Shown here: positions 10,437 through 20,600 of the stretch, in pieces
Layout of the letters: the number at the start of each line of letters is the position of its first letter
How positions within the stretch are numbered: the first letter of the stretch is position 1
Made by a program: the position numbers and the translations under genes
The notes under the pieces: generated by a model
Databases searched by the model: none
What the model was told of the DNA's origin: nothing
Seen by the model: the letters and a program-made list of their open reading frames with translations, nothing else
Assembly: GCF_029504735.1 (NCBI RefSeq)
Contig: NZ_JAQFIP010000022.1
Coordinates: 1 to 34,207, forward strand
Direction: 5' to 3'
From: Ereboglobus sp. PH5-10
Lineage (GTDB): Bacteria; Verrucomicrobiota; Verrucomicrobiia; Opitutales; Opitutaceae
Length of the DNA: 34,207 nucleotides

Positions 10437-10733
10437 CATGACGCTCGGAGTAACCTCTCGATGCGCGTCATTGCAGGCTGAACCCCCTCGGGCCTGCTGA
10501 GACACCACATAATAACATCGCCACGTAATGCCGGGTCGGCACGCATGCGGATGAATATATATCCATAAACTGGATACGTTATTACATCTTCACGTGCGCT
10601 TAACCGTCACAAGGCAACGCTATGTCTCCATATATTTTTACACTTTAACGATACATAATTCGTTGAACTACAAGCGCGGACTGCAAACGCAAACAACCTA
10701 AACAAACCAACAACCATTAGAAAGTTAGAATAA

Positions 10734-12431
10734 ATGACAGAAGCAAAACACACCACGCCAAAAACCATAACCACAAATCGAAAAGAAACAAACATGACAG
10801 AAGCCACACCCATGCATAAAAACACCGATGTCCATAACGGTGCGCCTGCGAGCTCATTGCTCATCAATAAAAATGGCTTGTTAGCAATTGATAAAATCCT
10901 CGAGTTCATCGCGGAAAGCAATTTCACACCCATAGAAAAGTCCATGGCGCGTGACTTTCTCTTGGCACCAAACATGATATCTAAAGCCCTCAAAAACTAT
11001 GAGGATTGCGGCGTTTCGGGAGAGGATGAGCTTAAACTCCTTTCATTTTTTGTTATTACTTCCCGCAAGCTGGATCGCCCGCTCGCGCTCATAACGCAAG
11101 CGCCAGCAGGCACCGGTAAGTCGACCGTTCAGGATGTGACACTTCAATTCGTCCCCGATAATGAGCTCGTCAAGCTTACAACGGCGTCGGCGGAGTCGTT
11201 CTATTACATCGATGGCGGACTTGAACACAAAGTCCTTGCTTTCGAGGAGCTTGCCGGTGTCAACAAGGTTGCGCATCCGCTCCGGGTTCTACAATCCGCC
11301 GGCGTCCTCACGAAGGCGGTGACAATCACGAAAGGCAGTGACCGGCGCATGCGTGTTTATGAAGTGCACGGCCCGGTGACAATCATGGTCACGACCACTG
11401 CCGTTGATGTAGAGAGAGAGCTCCTCAGCAGATGTATGATCGTTCACACGGACGAGAGTTACGCGCACACGAAACGCATCATGGAGCTGCAGCGTCTGAA
11501 CGGAACCATCGAGGGCCTTGAACGTGCCGAACGCAAAAAGCAGATTGTGCGAATCCAGCAATTGGTGCAGTCGATGCTCCTCCCGCTCAAGGTGATGAAT
11601 CCATTCGCGAATGACATGACCTTCCCCGTGGAAGGCGCCAACGCACGACGCGACCACGACAAATACCTCACCCTCATTTACGCCATCGCGCTTTTGCATC
11701 AATTCCAGCGGCCGATAATGATGCACACAATCGCAAGGAAAACCATCCCTTATATAAACATTACTATCGACGACATTGAACAGGCAAATCACCTGATGGG
11801 GCATTTCTTCGGAAGGAGCGTGGGCGATCTCTCACCCGGACCGCAGGCACTCCTCACGAAGCTGGTTGGTATGCTCGAAACGAAATGCGCGGAGGAAGGG
11901 GTCTCCCAAGAATTCCGCCGCTTCACGCTCGACGAATATCGCGCCTTCACGCAGTCGGCGGCGTCGCAAAGTCGGAAGCACCTCAACACGCTTGTGGCCT
12001 CAGGCTATGTGGAAGAATTTCGCGGCAAAAACGGCACACCCTTTGAATATATTCTTTTATATAAGCCAACTTTGGATGCCAAAAAGCCCTTCGTGGCGGG
12101 TCTCGTGGATGTCGAAACCTTGCGCAAAAAATACGCTGCCTCCACGCCCGAATCTGCCAGTGTGACGGCGGCAAATGCAGCCTCGGTTAAAACCAAAGCA
12201 AATGGCGGAGAGGCCATGCCGCATCCGCATACGGACGACACCTCCACGCCCAAACCGACGAACACTGCGCCGGCCGCGCCGCACACCAACGGTAAGGCCG
12301 CCTCAAAAAGCGAATTGCAAACAACGCCAACCCCCAAAAGGCGCAGAAGCAAAAACATTAATGATAAGAGCCAGGCCGATTTCGGACTGTTTTTCGGCGA
12401 CGCACCCGGTGGCCTTTTCGACCAAACCTGA
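10734..12431 (+). CDS. Primase-associated P-loop ATPase, mobile-element type
   Basis: This 565-residue protein carries a P-loop, PAGTGKST (Walker A, residues 124-131), followed by VQD. An acidic motif AFEELAG (169-175) serves as the likely Walker B. TTTAVDVERELLSRC (220-234) and HTDESYAHT follow. An RRDHDKYLTLIYAIALLHQ block and a C-terminal winged-helix-like part come next. This motif set matches the ATPase half of long CHC2 zinc-finger primases found on bacterial integrative elements, where the usual P-loop is SSAAGKSTLQD-like. The N-terminal CHC2/TOPRIM primase half is absent, because only about 100 unrelated residues precede the P-loop. The tail (about 480-565) is Pro/Thr/Ala-rich and then basic. 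Two start codons 60 bases apart (10734, 10794) share ATGACAGAAGC, and neither has a clear ribosome site. A role in replication of an integrated element is inferred. Confidence 0.8.
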   Translation: MTEAKHTTPKTITTNRKETNMTEATPMHKNTDVHNGAPASSLLINKNGLLAIDKILEFIAESNFTPIEKSMARDFLLAPNMISKALKNYEDCGVSGEDELKLLSFFVITSRKLDRPLALITQAPAGTGKSTVQDVTLQFVPDNELVKLTTASAESFYYIDGGLEHKVLAFEELAGVNKVAHPLRVLQSAGVLTKAVTITKGSDRRMRVYEVHGPVTIMVTTTAVDVERELLSRCMIVHTDESYAHTKRIMELQRLNGTIEGLERAERKKQIVRIQQLVQSMLLPLKVMNPFANDMTFPVEGANARRDHDKYLTLIYAIALLHQFQRPIMMHTIARKTIPYINITIDDIEQANHLMGHFFGRSVGDLSPGPQALLTKLVGMLETKCAEEGVSQEFRRFTLDEYRAFTQSAASQSRKHLNTLVASGYVEEFRGKNGTPFEYILLYKPTLDAKKPFVAGLVDVETLRKKYAASTPESASVTAANAASVKTKANGGEAMPHPHTDDTSTPKPTNTAPAAPHTNGKAASKSELQTTPTPKRRRSKNINDKSQADFGLFFGDAPGGLFDQT

Positions 12432-12447
12432 GCCAAAGTGCGCCCGC

Positions 12448-12484
12448 AATGCCCCCGAAGCCTCGCGCTTCGGGGCATTTTTTT
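12448..12484 (+). terminator. Intrinsic terminator of the primase-like ATPase gene
   Basis: The stem is ATGCCCCCGAAGC against GCTTCGGGGCAT, with one bulged C. The right arm is followed by seven T. It starts 17 bases after the stop codon and faces the end of the convergent Fic gene. Confidence 0.93.
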
Positions 12485-12518
12485 GTCCATTCAAAATTGC
12501 CCCGGAACCCGCCCGCCC

Positions 12519-14003
12519 TCAGTCAAGAATCGTCGGCAGGCCGAATGGAGCGGCGTGTTCGTCGAGCGCCTTGGTGCCGCGGAAATATTCGTGGGTTTTT
12601 TCAAACGACTCGAATGGCATGCGGCTGTTTAGCTCAATGAGCTTGTGGCCAAACGCGATGAAGGGCTCGGCGTCGCTTCGCAACGTGAGCGCCTCCAGCA
12701 CCGTCAAATAATCGCTGCGGAAAGAAGTGGGGATGATCAGGCGCATTCGGCCCGCCGCCTCCAGCTCCGCATTCATGCCAAGGCGCGAGATGCGTCCGTT
12801 GCCATCGTTGAAGGGATGCACCTCCGCCATGAGAAACAGCACGTAAAGCGCCCTCGCGACCGGCGACGGCAACGCGCGTCCCAGCGTCCATCCGCGCGCG
12901 AGTGTTTCAACAACGAGCTCCGGCGCGACAAACACCCGCGAACCAAATTCGTTGTTTCGCGTTTTCAGGACACCCGGTTCGACCGACGCCCTGCCGGCCA
13001 TCATGCGGGCATGGCGTCGTTTTATGAGGTCGATCAACTCGGACGGGCTTTCCGGCACCGCTGCGCTGATATTGGGATCGGTGGCAAGCCGATAGGTTTC
13101 GCGCACATCGTGAGCGTCCTCGGGACGCGCGCTTTGCAGGCGCCCGGCCGCCGCGCCGGCGTAAACAATTGATTGCGCTTCTTCGACGGTGAATTTTGTG
13201 CCCTCGATGAAGTTCGAGAAATACGCCTCCCAAAAGGCCCGGTTGTCGAACTCCGGGGCCGGGGGCGCCGGCAGCTCCTTGAATGCTTCCGCCGCGAGGC
13301 GCGCGTGAAGGTTGCGGAAAAGAATGTCCCGCTCGGGGTCGTAAGGTTTTCCGTGGGCGCGCGAACGCGAAAGGTCGCTTGTGAGCCGGTAGGCGGAACG
13401 CCGCCCCAGCAATGCGTCGGCCAGATTTTGAAATTCCCGCTGTTCATTTTGCCAGCCAAGCCGCTCCGCCAGTCCGGCTGTGCGCGTTCGCATCTGTTCA
13501 AGCCAGACCGTGCCGAAGATGCGAATCTGGCGGTCAATCCAGTGCTCAAGTTCGGATTTCGAGAGGATTTTTGGTTCATCCCCGGCGCGCGCGCGCGCAA
13601 TCTGCATGTTCTCCAAAAGCGCGCGCGGCTGGCTTGCAGTGAATAGCTTTTCGCTGTCACCAAATACCACCGGAATGTCGTCGGGTTGCGCCGCCGGGCC
13701 TCGCCAAAGCCGGATTTCCAAACCGGGCAACTTGCGCACGGGAGCCACCGCGTCCGGCACGCTTATATGAAGTTTGCCCGCGGGTGACAGTTTGTTGTCG
13801 ATTGCAGAGCGATGGCTGATCACCGCGCCCGGATAAAAATGCGCGATAATCTCCAGGCGGTGCCGCTGCACGATAGTTTCGACAGGCGAGGTCATGTCGT
13901 CCGTGTAAATCTTCGTGGCAATTTTTCGCAGTTTTCCGTATGCGACTGCACGGGCGATTTTACTGGAGCGGATTGGATTGGATGAGCCGAAAGTCAGGGA
14001 CAT
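12519..14003 (-). CDS. Fic family protein with AbiEi-like winged-helix N-terminus
   Basis: From the chosen start the protein is 494 residues. The Fic active-site motif HPFNDGNGR is at 396-404. A flap-like segment (about 343-361) precedes it. The inhibitory motif SNFIEG (263-268), of form (S/T)xxxE(G/N), lies upstream. Fic enzymes transfer AMP or a related group from a nucleotide to a target hydroxyl, and the inhibitory Glu blocks ATP binding until released. The first 120 or so residues (KIARAVAYGKLRKIATKIYT, then AVISHRSAI) resemble the winged-helix domain of AbiEi-type antitoxins, suggesting DNA binding and autoregulation. The frame is open to 14090. Start 14003 is preferred because the domain begins there and a promoter candidate lies just upstream. 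No ribosome site is seen. The gene lies beside the Avs-like gene on the same strand, so a toxin or phage-defence role is inferred. Confidence 0.93.
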   Translation of the reverse strand: MSLTFGSSNPIRSSKIARAVAYGKLRKIATKIYTDDMTSPVETIVQRHRLEIIAHFYPGAVISHRSAIDNKLSPAGKLHISVPDAVAPVRKLPGLEIRLWRGPAAQPDDIPVVFGDSEKLFTASQPRALLENMQIARARAGDEPKILSKSELEHWIDRQIRIFGTVWLEQMRTRTAGLAERLGWQNEQREFQNLADALLGRRSAYRLTSDLSRSRAHGKPYDPERDILFRNLHARLAAEAFKELPAPPAPEFDNRAFWEAYFSNFIEGTKFTVEEAQSIVYAGAAAGRLQSARPEDAHDVRETYRLATDPNISAAVPESPSELIDLIKRRHARMMAGRASVEPGVLKTRNNEFGSRVFVAPELVVETLARGWTLGRALPSPVARALYVLFLMAEVHPFNDGNGRISRLGMNAELEAAGRMRLIIPTSFRSDYLTVLEALTLRSDAEPFIAFGHKLIELNSRMPFESFEKTHEYFRGTKALDEHAAPFGLPTILD

Positions 14004-14049
14004 AAATTTTCTATAGTTGGAGCATTGAAACAGACATGGCATGTCAAAT

Positions 14050-14078
14050 TTCATATAAATAAAAGACAGATGTGCCAA
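14050..14078 (-). promoter_or_regulatory. Candidate sigma-70-like promoter of the Fic gene
   Basis: On the minus strand TTGGCA (14073-14078) and TATGAA (14050-14055) are 17 bases apart. Transcription would begin near 14043 and leave a leader of about 40 bases before the ATG at 14003. That disfavours the longer reading frame starting at 14090. Confidence 0.4.
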
Positions 14079-14106
14079 TTTTAACAACAATAAACTGCTG
14101 ATCGAG

Positions 14107-14120
14107 AGGACATTTGTCCT
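14107..14120. promoter_or_regulatory. Palindrome upstream of the Fic gene, possible operator
   Basis: AGGACATTTGTCCT is a perfect inverted repeat (6-bp arms, TT centre) about 30 bases upstream of the candidate -35 box. It would suit a dimeric winged-helix autoregulator such as the N-terminal part of the Fic protein. This is inference only. Confidence 0.35.
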
Positions 14121-14623
14121 GAAGGCGGAGGCAATAAATTTCGGAAATAGTCGTCGATATCATCGAAAAAGAAAAATTTAAGATGATTAGGAGTTAGGTG
14201 CGCAAACTTTCATTATATTTGAGCAATCATGACGTTCACCGCCACGTCTATGCTTCGGTGCACTCAACCTCAACAGGGTGCCAAGCGGCGAACAAGCCGG
14301 GCGGCATCCGCCCCGGAAACCGGTGCCGAAACGCCCCCCCCGAAACGGGAGGCGAAACCGAGGCCGACCTCGAGGATTCCGACCTGCGGACTGGTTCAGC
14401 TCCGTTCAGCTCACGTTTCTAAGCAGCAGCTTGCCTTTGCAAGGGAACTGGAAAAATCCTCATCGACCTGCACGCTATTCATGCCAGCTTCGGTGTAGCT
14501 TTGTCTTCGACAAAGCCGTAAAAGACGACAAGGTTTTTATGTTGGATTAACCTTTTTCAACGATGCAGGTATCAAAAGTTTGTTTGTAGCACACGGCGAG
14601 GAGGCGCGAACGGGGGCCGATCT
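14121..14623. other. Intergenic region between the Fic and Avs-like genes
   Basis: No gene recognised. Short open frames on the plus strand (14198-14422, 14229-14498, 14278-14550) overlap one another, have no ribosome site and resemble nothing known. A perfect hairpin, GCTTTGTC/GACAAAGC with loop TTC, lies at 14498-14516, downstream of the minus-strand Avs-like gene. A sharp GC-rich patch (14230-14400) sits in otherwise AT-richer DNA. Confidence 0.5.
14498..14516. repeat. Perfect hairpin downstream of the Avs-like gene
   Basis: The arms GCTTTGTC and GACAAAGC (8 bp) flank a 3-base loop, about 110 bases past the Avs-like stop codon. It lacks a T tract on either strand. It may stabilise an mRNA 3' end or be a weak terminator. 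Confidence 0.5.
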
Positions 14624-17600
14624 TTAGGCTGTGTGTTTGGCGATTAACTGCTCTGTATTTTCGGCTTGGAGCAAAGTTACTTCAAATGCCTGCAATTTGG
14701 TTTCCGAAAGAATTTGTTCAAAGATGTCAGGTCGCATCATCAACGCACCACCCGATAGCCGGGGCGTTTCGTCTGCGAATCCATGGTCGCCCAAAGGGCG
14801 ACATCTCCACCAGCGAAAAGCCACCGCCAGTTTTTCGTCAGCATCGAAAAGATCGAGCGGGCCAATCTCCGGGCGTCCGGATAGATTCAGTGTGTTGGCC
14901 AGATTAGGAGCCAGGCCGAGCAGTTCGTGAAACTGGAACGGAGTTCCAAACAATGAGTGACCGGCGACTGCACCTGAAAAACCACCCAAGGGGAAGAGCG
15001 GTCGAGCCTTACGCCTCCAATCCCAGTTGTTTGATTCACGGAGAGGCAACATTCTCTGCGGCAGTGGCTCGATTTTGTCATTAAGCATCACCCCGGCTGT
15101 CACGCGTGTGCTCAACTTGATTTCATCGAAGCTGGATTCCTTCGCGAAATACGTCTCGAAATATGCAATCCGCTTCCAACCGGAAAGTTCGCCGTCCGGC
15201 ACAGATTGAACTGGATGCACGCCATTAGATATTGCCGCAGGAAGAGGCCACGACGGGCGAACGCGTCGGCTCCAGTAGTGACGGGCGGGAATCTCCGCAT
15301 GTGGCAGTAGCAAAGGCAACACTTCGAGCCAGACACGGTCGTCCCACTCGCCCTTCAGCCATAAGTGCTCTTCAAGTCCCGTCAGAACCTCGTTCAAGCT
15401 GTCTGTAAAGAGTTCATTTTCCCATCCATGAAACATTGCCCAAGGATAGCTCCTTCTCGAAATAGACATGCGCGCCTCACGACGGTCTTGCATCCTGTCC
15501 TTATGCAACTCATCGGAACGCATTATAGTTTCGAACCGCCCCGCCACGAGCTCCGGAAATTCCGGCCAAAATTTGGCGACCCGCTGCACGACATCATGAA
15601 CGTCAAGTGACATGATTGCTTTTATTTTATTTAATGGCAACGCGGTCGGCACTATCGGTTTCGTTCGCGCAGGTCTCCCGCTTACGGTGACCCTCGCGCG
15701 GGTTAAAAGCATCAACGCGAGTTGTTCGGTGCCGCAGCGTCCGGAGGCAATGAAGGCATTTAGCTCAGCGACGAGTGCCTGAGTGATGACGTAAGGTGTA
15801 GGCTCAAACTGCTCCAAGAGGTTTAGCAACCATAGTTGATGTGTGAAGCAAAGCGATGCCTTCAGTATCTCGCGGAAAGCAATGACGCATTTGGCAGGAT
15901 CACGCTGCACTAGCCACGCCGCGGCACAGAGTGCTGTGGTTTTGCGGCGAAGTTCCGGATGGGAAATGCGAGCCAGAATAAGAAATAGCGCGGCATCGTC
16001 GGGTGTCCACGTTGGCACCGCAGTCGGCTCGAATGAGAGGAAGGGGCCTTGCGCAGCCTCATGCCCGGGCAGGCGGACCAATATGGATTCGCACGCTTCA
16101 TCCCACATGGCAGTGGCAAGTGCGATATCGTCGTGGCGTCCGAGGAACCCGATGACGTGTTGCGTCACGCCCCACTCGCCATTGCGGTGCATCATTTCCT
16201 GCGCGAGGACGGTCAATGCAACGGGACGAGAATTTTTAAAAGCACGCATCAACAAATCTTCGTGGTTTTCGTCGCCAAACGACATCCACCCTCCGCCTCC
16301 GCGATGACCCGCAAATGCGAGCGTCAGCGCATGTGCAGCCAGTTCGGTCTTGCCAGCCGATTCCAGCGCCTTGCCAAGGCCCGTGAGCAAGTCGGCCCAA
16401 GTGCCGAATCGGTTCGAGCGGGCGATGAAGGTGAGGATTTCCTCAATCTCAGGGCGATGGCTGTCGGACCATCCGACCATCGGAACTTTACAATAGTCCA
16501 AGAGCGCCTCGTTGGAAACCTCACGCCCATGGAGAACTTTTTGGAAACGTTGAAGCAATGCCAGCGGAGTTTTGGGTGGCTGCCAACGGAGCTTTGGCGG
16601 GATCGAATCACTTGGCAGGGCTGGCGTGTTGTCCTTGTGCTTGGGGTGACTGATATCCGGATCGCCGACTGGAAGCACGAATCCGGATTTTTTGGCAAAG
16701 TGGAGGAGTGTGTCGTAGGCTTTTTGGGGGTGTTCCACGGGATCGCCATGCACAGTTGCAGCCATCAACTGAAACTCAAGGCCGGATGCTGCAGGGTTTT
16801 GGTTACGCAGTAAATCTATCCGGCCGAGGCGCCGTTTGACTTCTTCGACGTCGGATGGGCCTTCAACCAGCTGTTCCAATCGGCAGCGCCACCGCGTGTC
16901 CATCGTGCTGACGTTTTCGAGCCAGTGAACGAGGCCGTCTTCAAGCCGATAATCGTAACTCCCCCCGTCATCCGTCATTGAGCGCCCAAGCAGCCACGCC
17001 GCGGAGGACTCGTCCACCGCAAACAGCCTCTTGAACCACGTTCCAGCGGAATGCCTTGTTTCTCTCCCGTCCGTGTGAAGAATCACGGCATGAACCATGG
17101 GCAACAGCTTCGCAAGCCGTTCAAGCAACTGTGGCTTACCAGCACGCATAAGCCCCTCGATGCTGTTGAGTAGTTCGAAGATCGTGGTATCTTTGCGCAT
17201 CCCATAGGCGCAAAGATGGAGGCATGCGGTTTTCCAATGCTCCAGCGCGGCCACACGATCGCCCATCGTAATTAGAAGCGAGGCGAGCGCCATTTCGGCG
17301 GACGCTATTTCGTGGTAGAGTCCGCCATCGTGTTGGTTTCGAATGAGCGGTTCGATCTCGCGTCGAATCGACGCATGGAGCTCCTTGCGCCTCGCAAACG
17401 GTGCGACCAGTTCAACCAGGGCGTATGCAGTAAGTGGACCAGATTTCGAACGTTGAAGCGATGTTGTCGTGCCCGAGGAAATTTTCTTTAGATGCGCAAT
17501 AACGCAGCGCCATTGTTCGGAGGTCTGGAGGAGGTTGAGGGCGACTTCGAACGATTCGTGAATGGCGCCACGCCCGAAGTAAAGGTCGCAGGCGCGCGGT

Positions 17601-20600
17601 GAACCTTTGAATGGGTTGACATCCGTTGCCAATGCGCGGAACGCGTCAACGACTTCTTCGGCCGCATTCGCAGGCGAGTGGACGGCGCGGCGTTCGATCC
17701 GTGCGAGTTCGATGACGAATGCCAGCCAGTTCCGATACCAACCCGAACCTCGAGTTCGAATTTCCTCCGCATCGAGGAGCTTTGGCTGGACGTAGGCGGC
17801 GATCCGAACGCTGAGGACCCACTGCGGTAGCGCCTCGCCCTTGCCGATTCCCCGGCCTCCCACGCCGATCTCATATTTACCGAGGTCGTTCGTCCAATGC
17901 GTCAGGAGCTTTGGGTCAGCCCCGAGCCGTAGGGCTTCGATGGCGCGGTGGGCACTGGTGGTGCGGCGCGCGACGCGGGTGGCTGCAGCCTTGCGGTTCT
18001 GCGCATTCAACGTGCGCCGCGCGAATTCGAGGTCGAAGATTTCAGCGATGATTACATTGCATTTAGACTCTTTCGTTAGGTGCGGCAGGTCGTCGGCTCC
18101 CGCCACTTCTGCCCACCGGCGCGCGAGGCCAGCGACGTAGCCCGAATCAACGTCGTCGCCGGCTTTACCCAGGAATTCGACCAACCGAGCACGGAGGCGA
18201 TCACCCTCGCCCGTGCGCGCACGGCCATGGAAGCGAGCCATCTCTGCTCGCATGTCCTGCTGTTCCTCGGAGGGGCGCGGTTTGCGGAGGTAAGCATGCC
18301 ATGGTGGACTAACGCCGGCATCTGCGCAAAATGAGCAGAGCTTGAGGCCTTCCGAGACATCGAATGTCGGCGCACCGTCAAAGGATAGACGCTGCGCAAG
18401 GTTGTCGGCCCCGAAAATCGCGGCGTAGGTCGTGCCATATTCGTAAACATCGTTGAGATTATCGTTGCATGTTCCGAGCGCGCGAATGAGTTCACCGGCA
18501 CGAACCAGTTTAGGGAAGTCTTTAACGTCCGATGCGACGCGGGAATACACGCCCAAGTTTGCCGCGATCGCATCAGTGGGATGGCCCTCCGCCACAGCTT
18601 TCACGACGAAGTCGCGGTCAATTCGATCGAATACCTCGCAAGCTCGTTCGGCGCGGACAAGATTTGGCAGCAAAAACCTGAACGCCCGCGAATCGCTCAA
18701 GAAGCCTTTGCCATCCAGCCAAGCAATTACGTCTTTTAGGCTCGGGGCAAGGCCGTTCGCCTTGGTGGCGGCCGTTTCGAAAAGGTGCCGTCTAAAGCTT
18801 TCATGGTAGATACGCAGCCCGCCTTGTCCGCGTGTCCGCTCAAGAATCGGTGCGAGTTGTGTGAGGAATTCCTCGATGCGGCCACGGAAAAGAGGGAAAA
18901 TTTCCTGCAATTCCTCGGGCGTGATCCCAAAGTCGATCAGGCCCATGACCTCGCCCACCAACCGTCCGCCAGTATCCAAGCTGTCGAGCAAAAATTCGTA
19001 GTAAGTGGAGAGCTTGCCTTCATTTGCCGGAAGAACACGGAGAAGCGTCAATGGCTCCGCGCCAGGACTGGCCTCAAGCCGGCGTTCCAGCTCTCGGCAG
19101 AGGTAGGTGCAGTAAAGCGCATTCCCCTGTGAGCGCCGCGTTAATTCGGCAATGAGTGCGCTCCGATCGTCATCCCGACAACACTGTGCCTTTAATTTCT
19201 TGCCCAACGGAATCCGCCCGAGGAACGCTTCGACCTCTGGTTCTTCCCAATCCGGCACCGACAGGACTGTGCCCGAGCGGGCGAGTTGTGTGATGTGATC
19301 TCCAGGCTGAGAGCCGACAAGCACGCTGACATTCTCGGGAAGCTTCAGTGCCAACAAGTCTCGCGCGATCTGCGTATCCGCTGGGGCAAGCGTCCGCGCA
19401 TCGCGAAGCACCCGGGCGATGTGATCAAGGCCGTCAACGATCACAACCAGCCGTGGCGCGGGATTCATCGCACCTGCGGCATCGAGCAACGCCTGCAACT
19501 CTTGCGGTCCAGCGGCGTATCGCGTCGGATTGCGTTCGCTCAGCTCCGGCACCGCATCGACGATCTCGGCGATTAGGTTGCCGTAAAAGGTATTCAAGGT
19601 GATCCGACTTTGCACGAGCGGATCGCCGGGCTCGAGGTAGCAATAGTGCGCAGCGACGATTACTTTTCGTGCTCGCAGTTTTTTCATGAGATCGGTCAAT
19701 TCCCATGACTTGCCGGCACCAGGTTTTCCGGAGAGCACAGTGATCCCTCCTGCCTTAACTTTTTCGTTAAGTTTTCGCCGAAGTTCGGGCATCGAGACGA
19801 AGACGCCTGCATTGAACGGAAATTGCTGCGAGATCCGACCGTAGTCGGTAATCAATCCAAGCTCCGCTATGACCACATCCGGAGTCAAAGTCGAGCGAGC
19901 CAAGTCAGTTCCGCGGGTTTTGTAAGCAAGGAGGATGAGTTGCGCGGCAGCCTCGACCGGTCCTCGTTGCTGGTTTGGATAACGTCCGAAGCCAACGCGA
20001 TCCCCCAGCACGTTTAGCAGCAATTGCTCCATCGGACCGGCGTGGTCTAGATCGAGCGACGCCCGTGGGCATTCTAATTCGATGATCAGGCGTTTGGCGA
20101 ATGCCACAAAAGCGGCGCGCTTTGTGTTCTTCAGACACCTGAACTGGGGTTGCCCTCGCTTCGGCCAGATGACGTCAACATCAAGTTGAAAACAGGAACT
20201 CTGGCCTCCAAACGAACTTGGCGCGGTGGAATGTTTAAGAAGGCACCGGTCATCCTTTGCATTAGGAATGCGCCATGTGACGCAAACCCGATACTCCGTC
20301 GCGCGAACCTTTGCGGGATCAGATAGCCAGGACTTTATTAGTTGGTCGAGGCGAAGGTCGCAGGAATCGCTGGTAAGGAAAGACCGTTCAAATGCCTTCG
20401 GCGACTCGCTGTGTTTGAATTGTCGGCGAACTTTGGTTCCGTCATCCATTACGCTCAACAGATCGTCGAAACGGTCGTAGGCATGAAACTTCGCATCCAC
20501 TGTTGTAGATTGCACTCGCTCCACCAAGCTGCGTGCCAGAAAATAAGCGGTAACGATGTCTTGGTAAAAATACCCTTTATGAGCTGCTGCGAGATTGGCC

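Larger units (their letters stand above)
9995..10733. other. Non-coding, palindrome-rich region (739 bp)
   Basis: No credible gene is visible on either strand. The stretch from 10208 to 10576 is AT-rich and holds a series of perfect inverted repeats: GGGGG/CCCCC at 10209-10226, ATGTTA/TAACAT at 10230-10244, AATATGTT/AACATATT at 10227-10253, CCATTT/AAATGG at 10324-10339, CCGCT/AGCGG at 10342-10356, GCATGAATTT/AAATTCATGC at 10414-10436, GCAGGC/GCCTGC at 10473-10497, GCCG/CGGC at 10530-10540 and TATCCA/TGGATA at 10560-10576. It could be an operator or origin region, or a structured RNA upstream of the primase-like gene. The function is unknown. Confidence 0.6.

Noticed and set aside
14198-14550. 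Three overlapping short open frames between the Fic and Avs-like genes
   Set aside because: They overlap in different frames within a GC-rich patch and show no motif or ribosome site; a decayed gene could not be shown.
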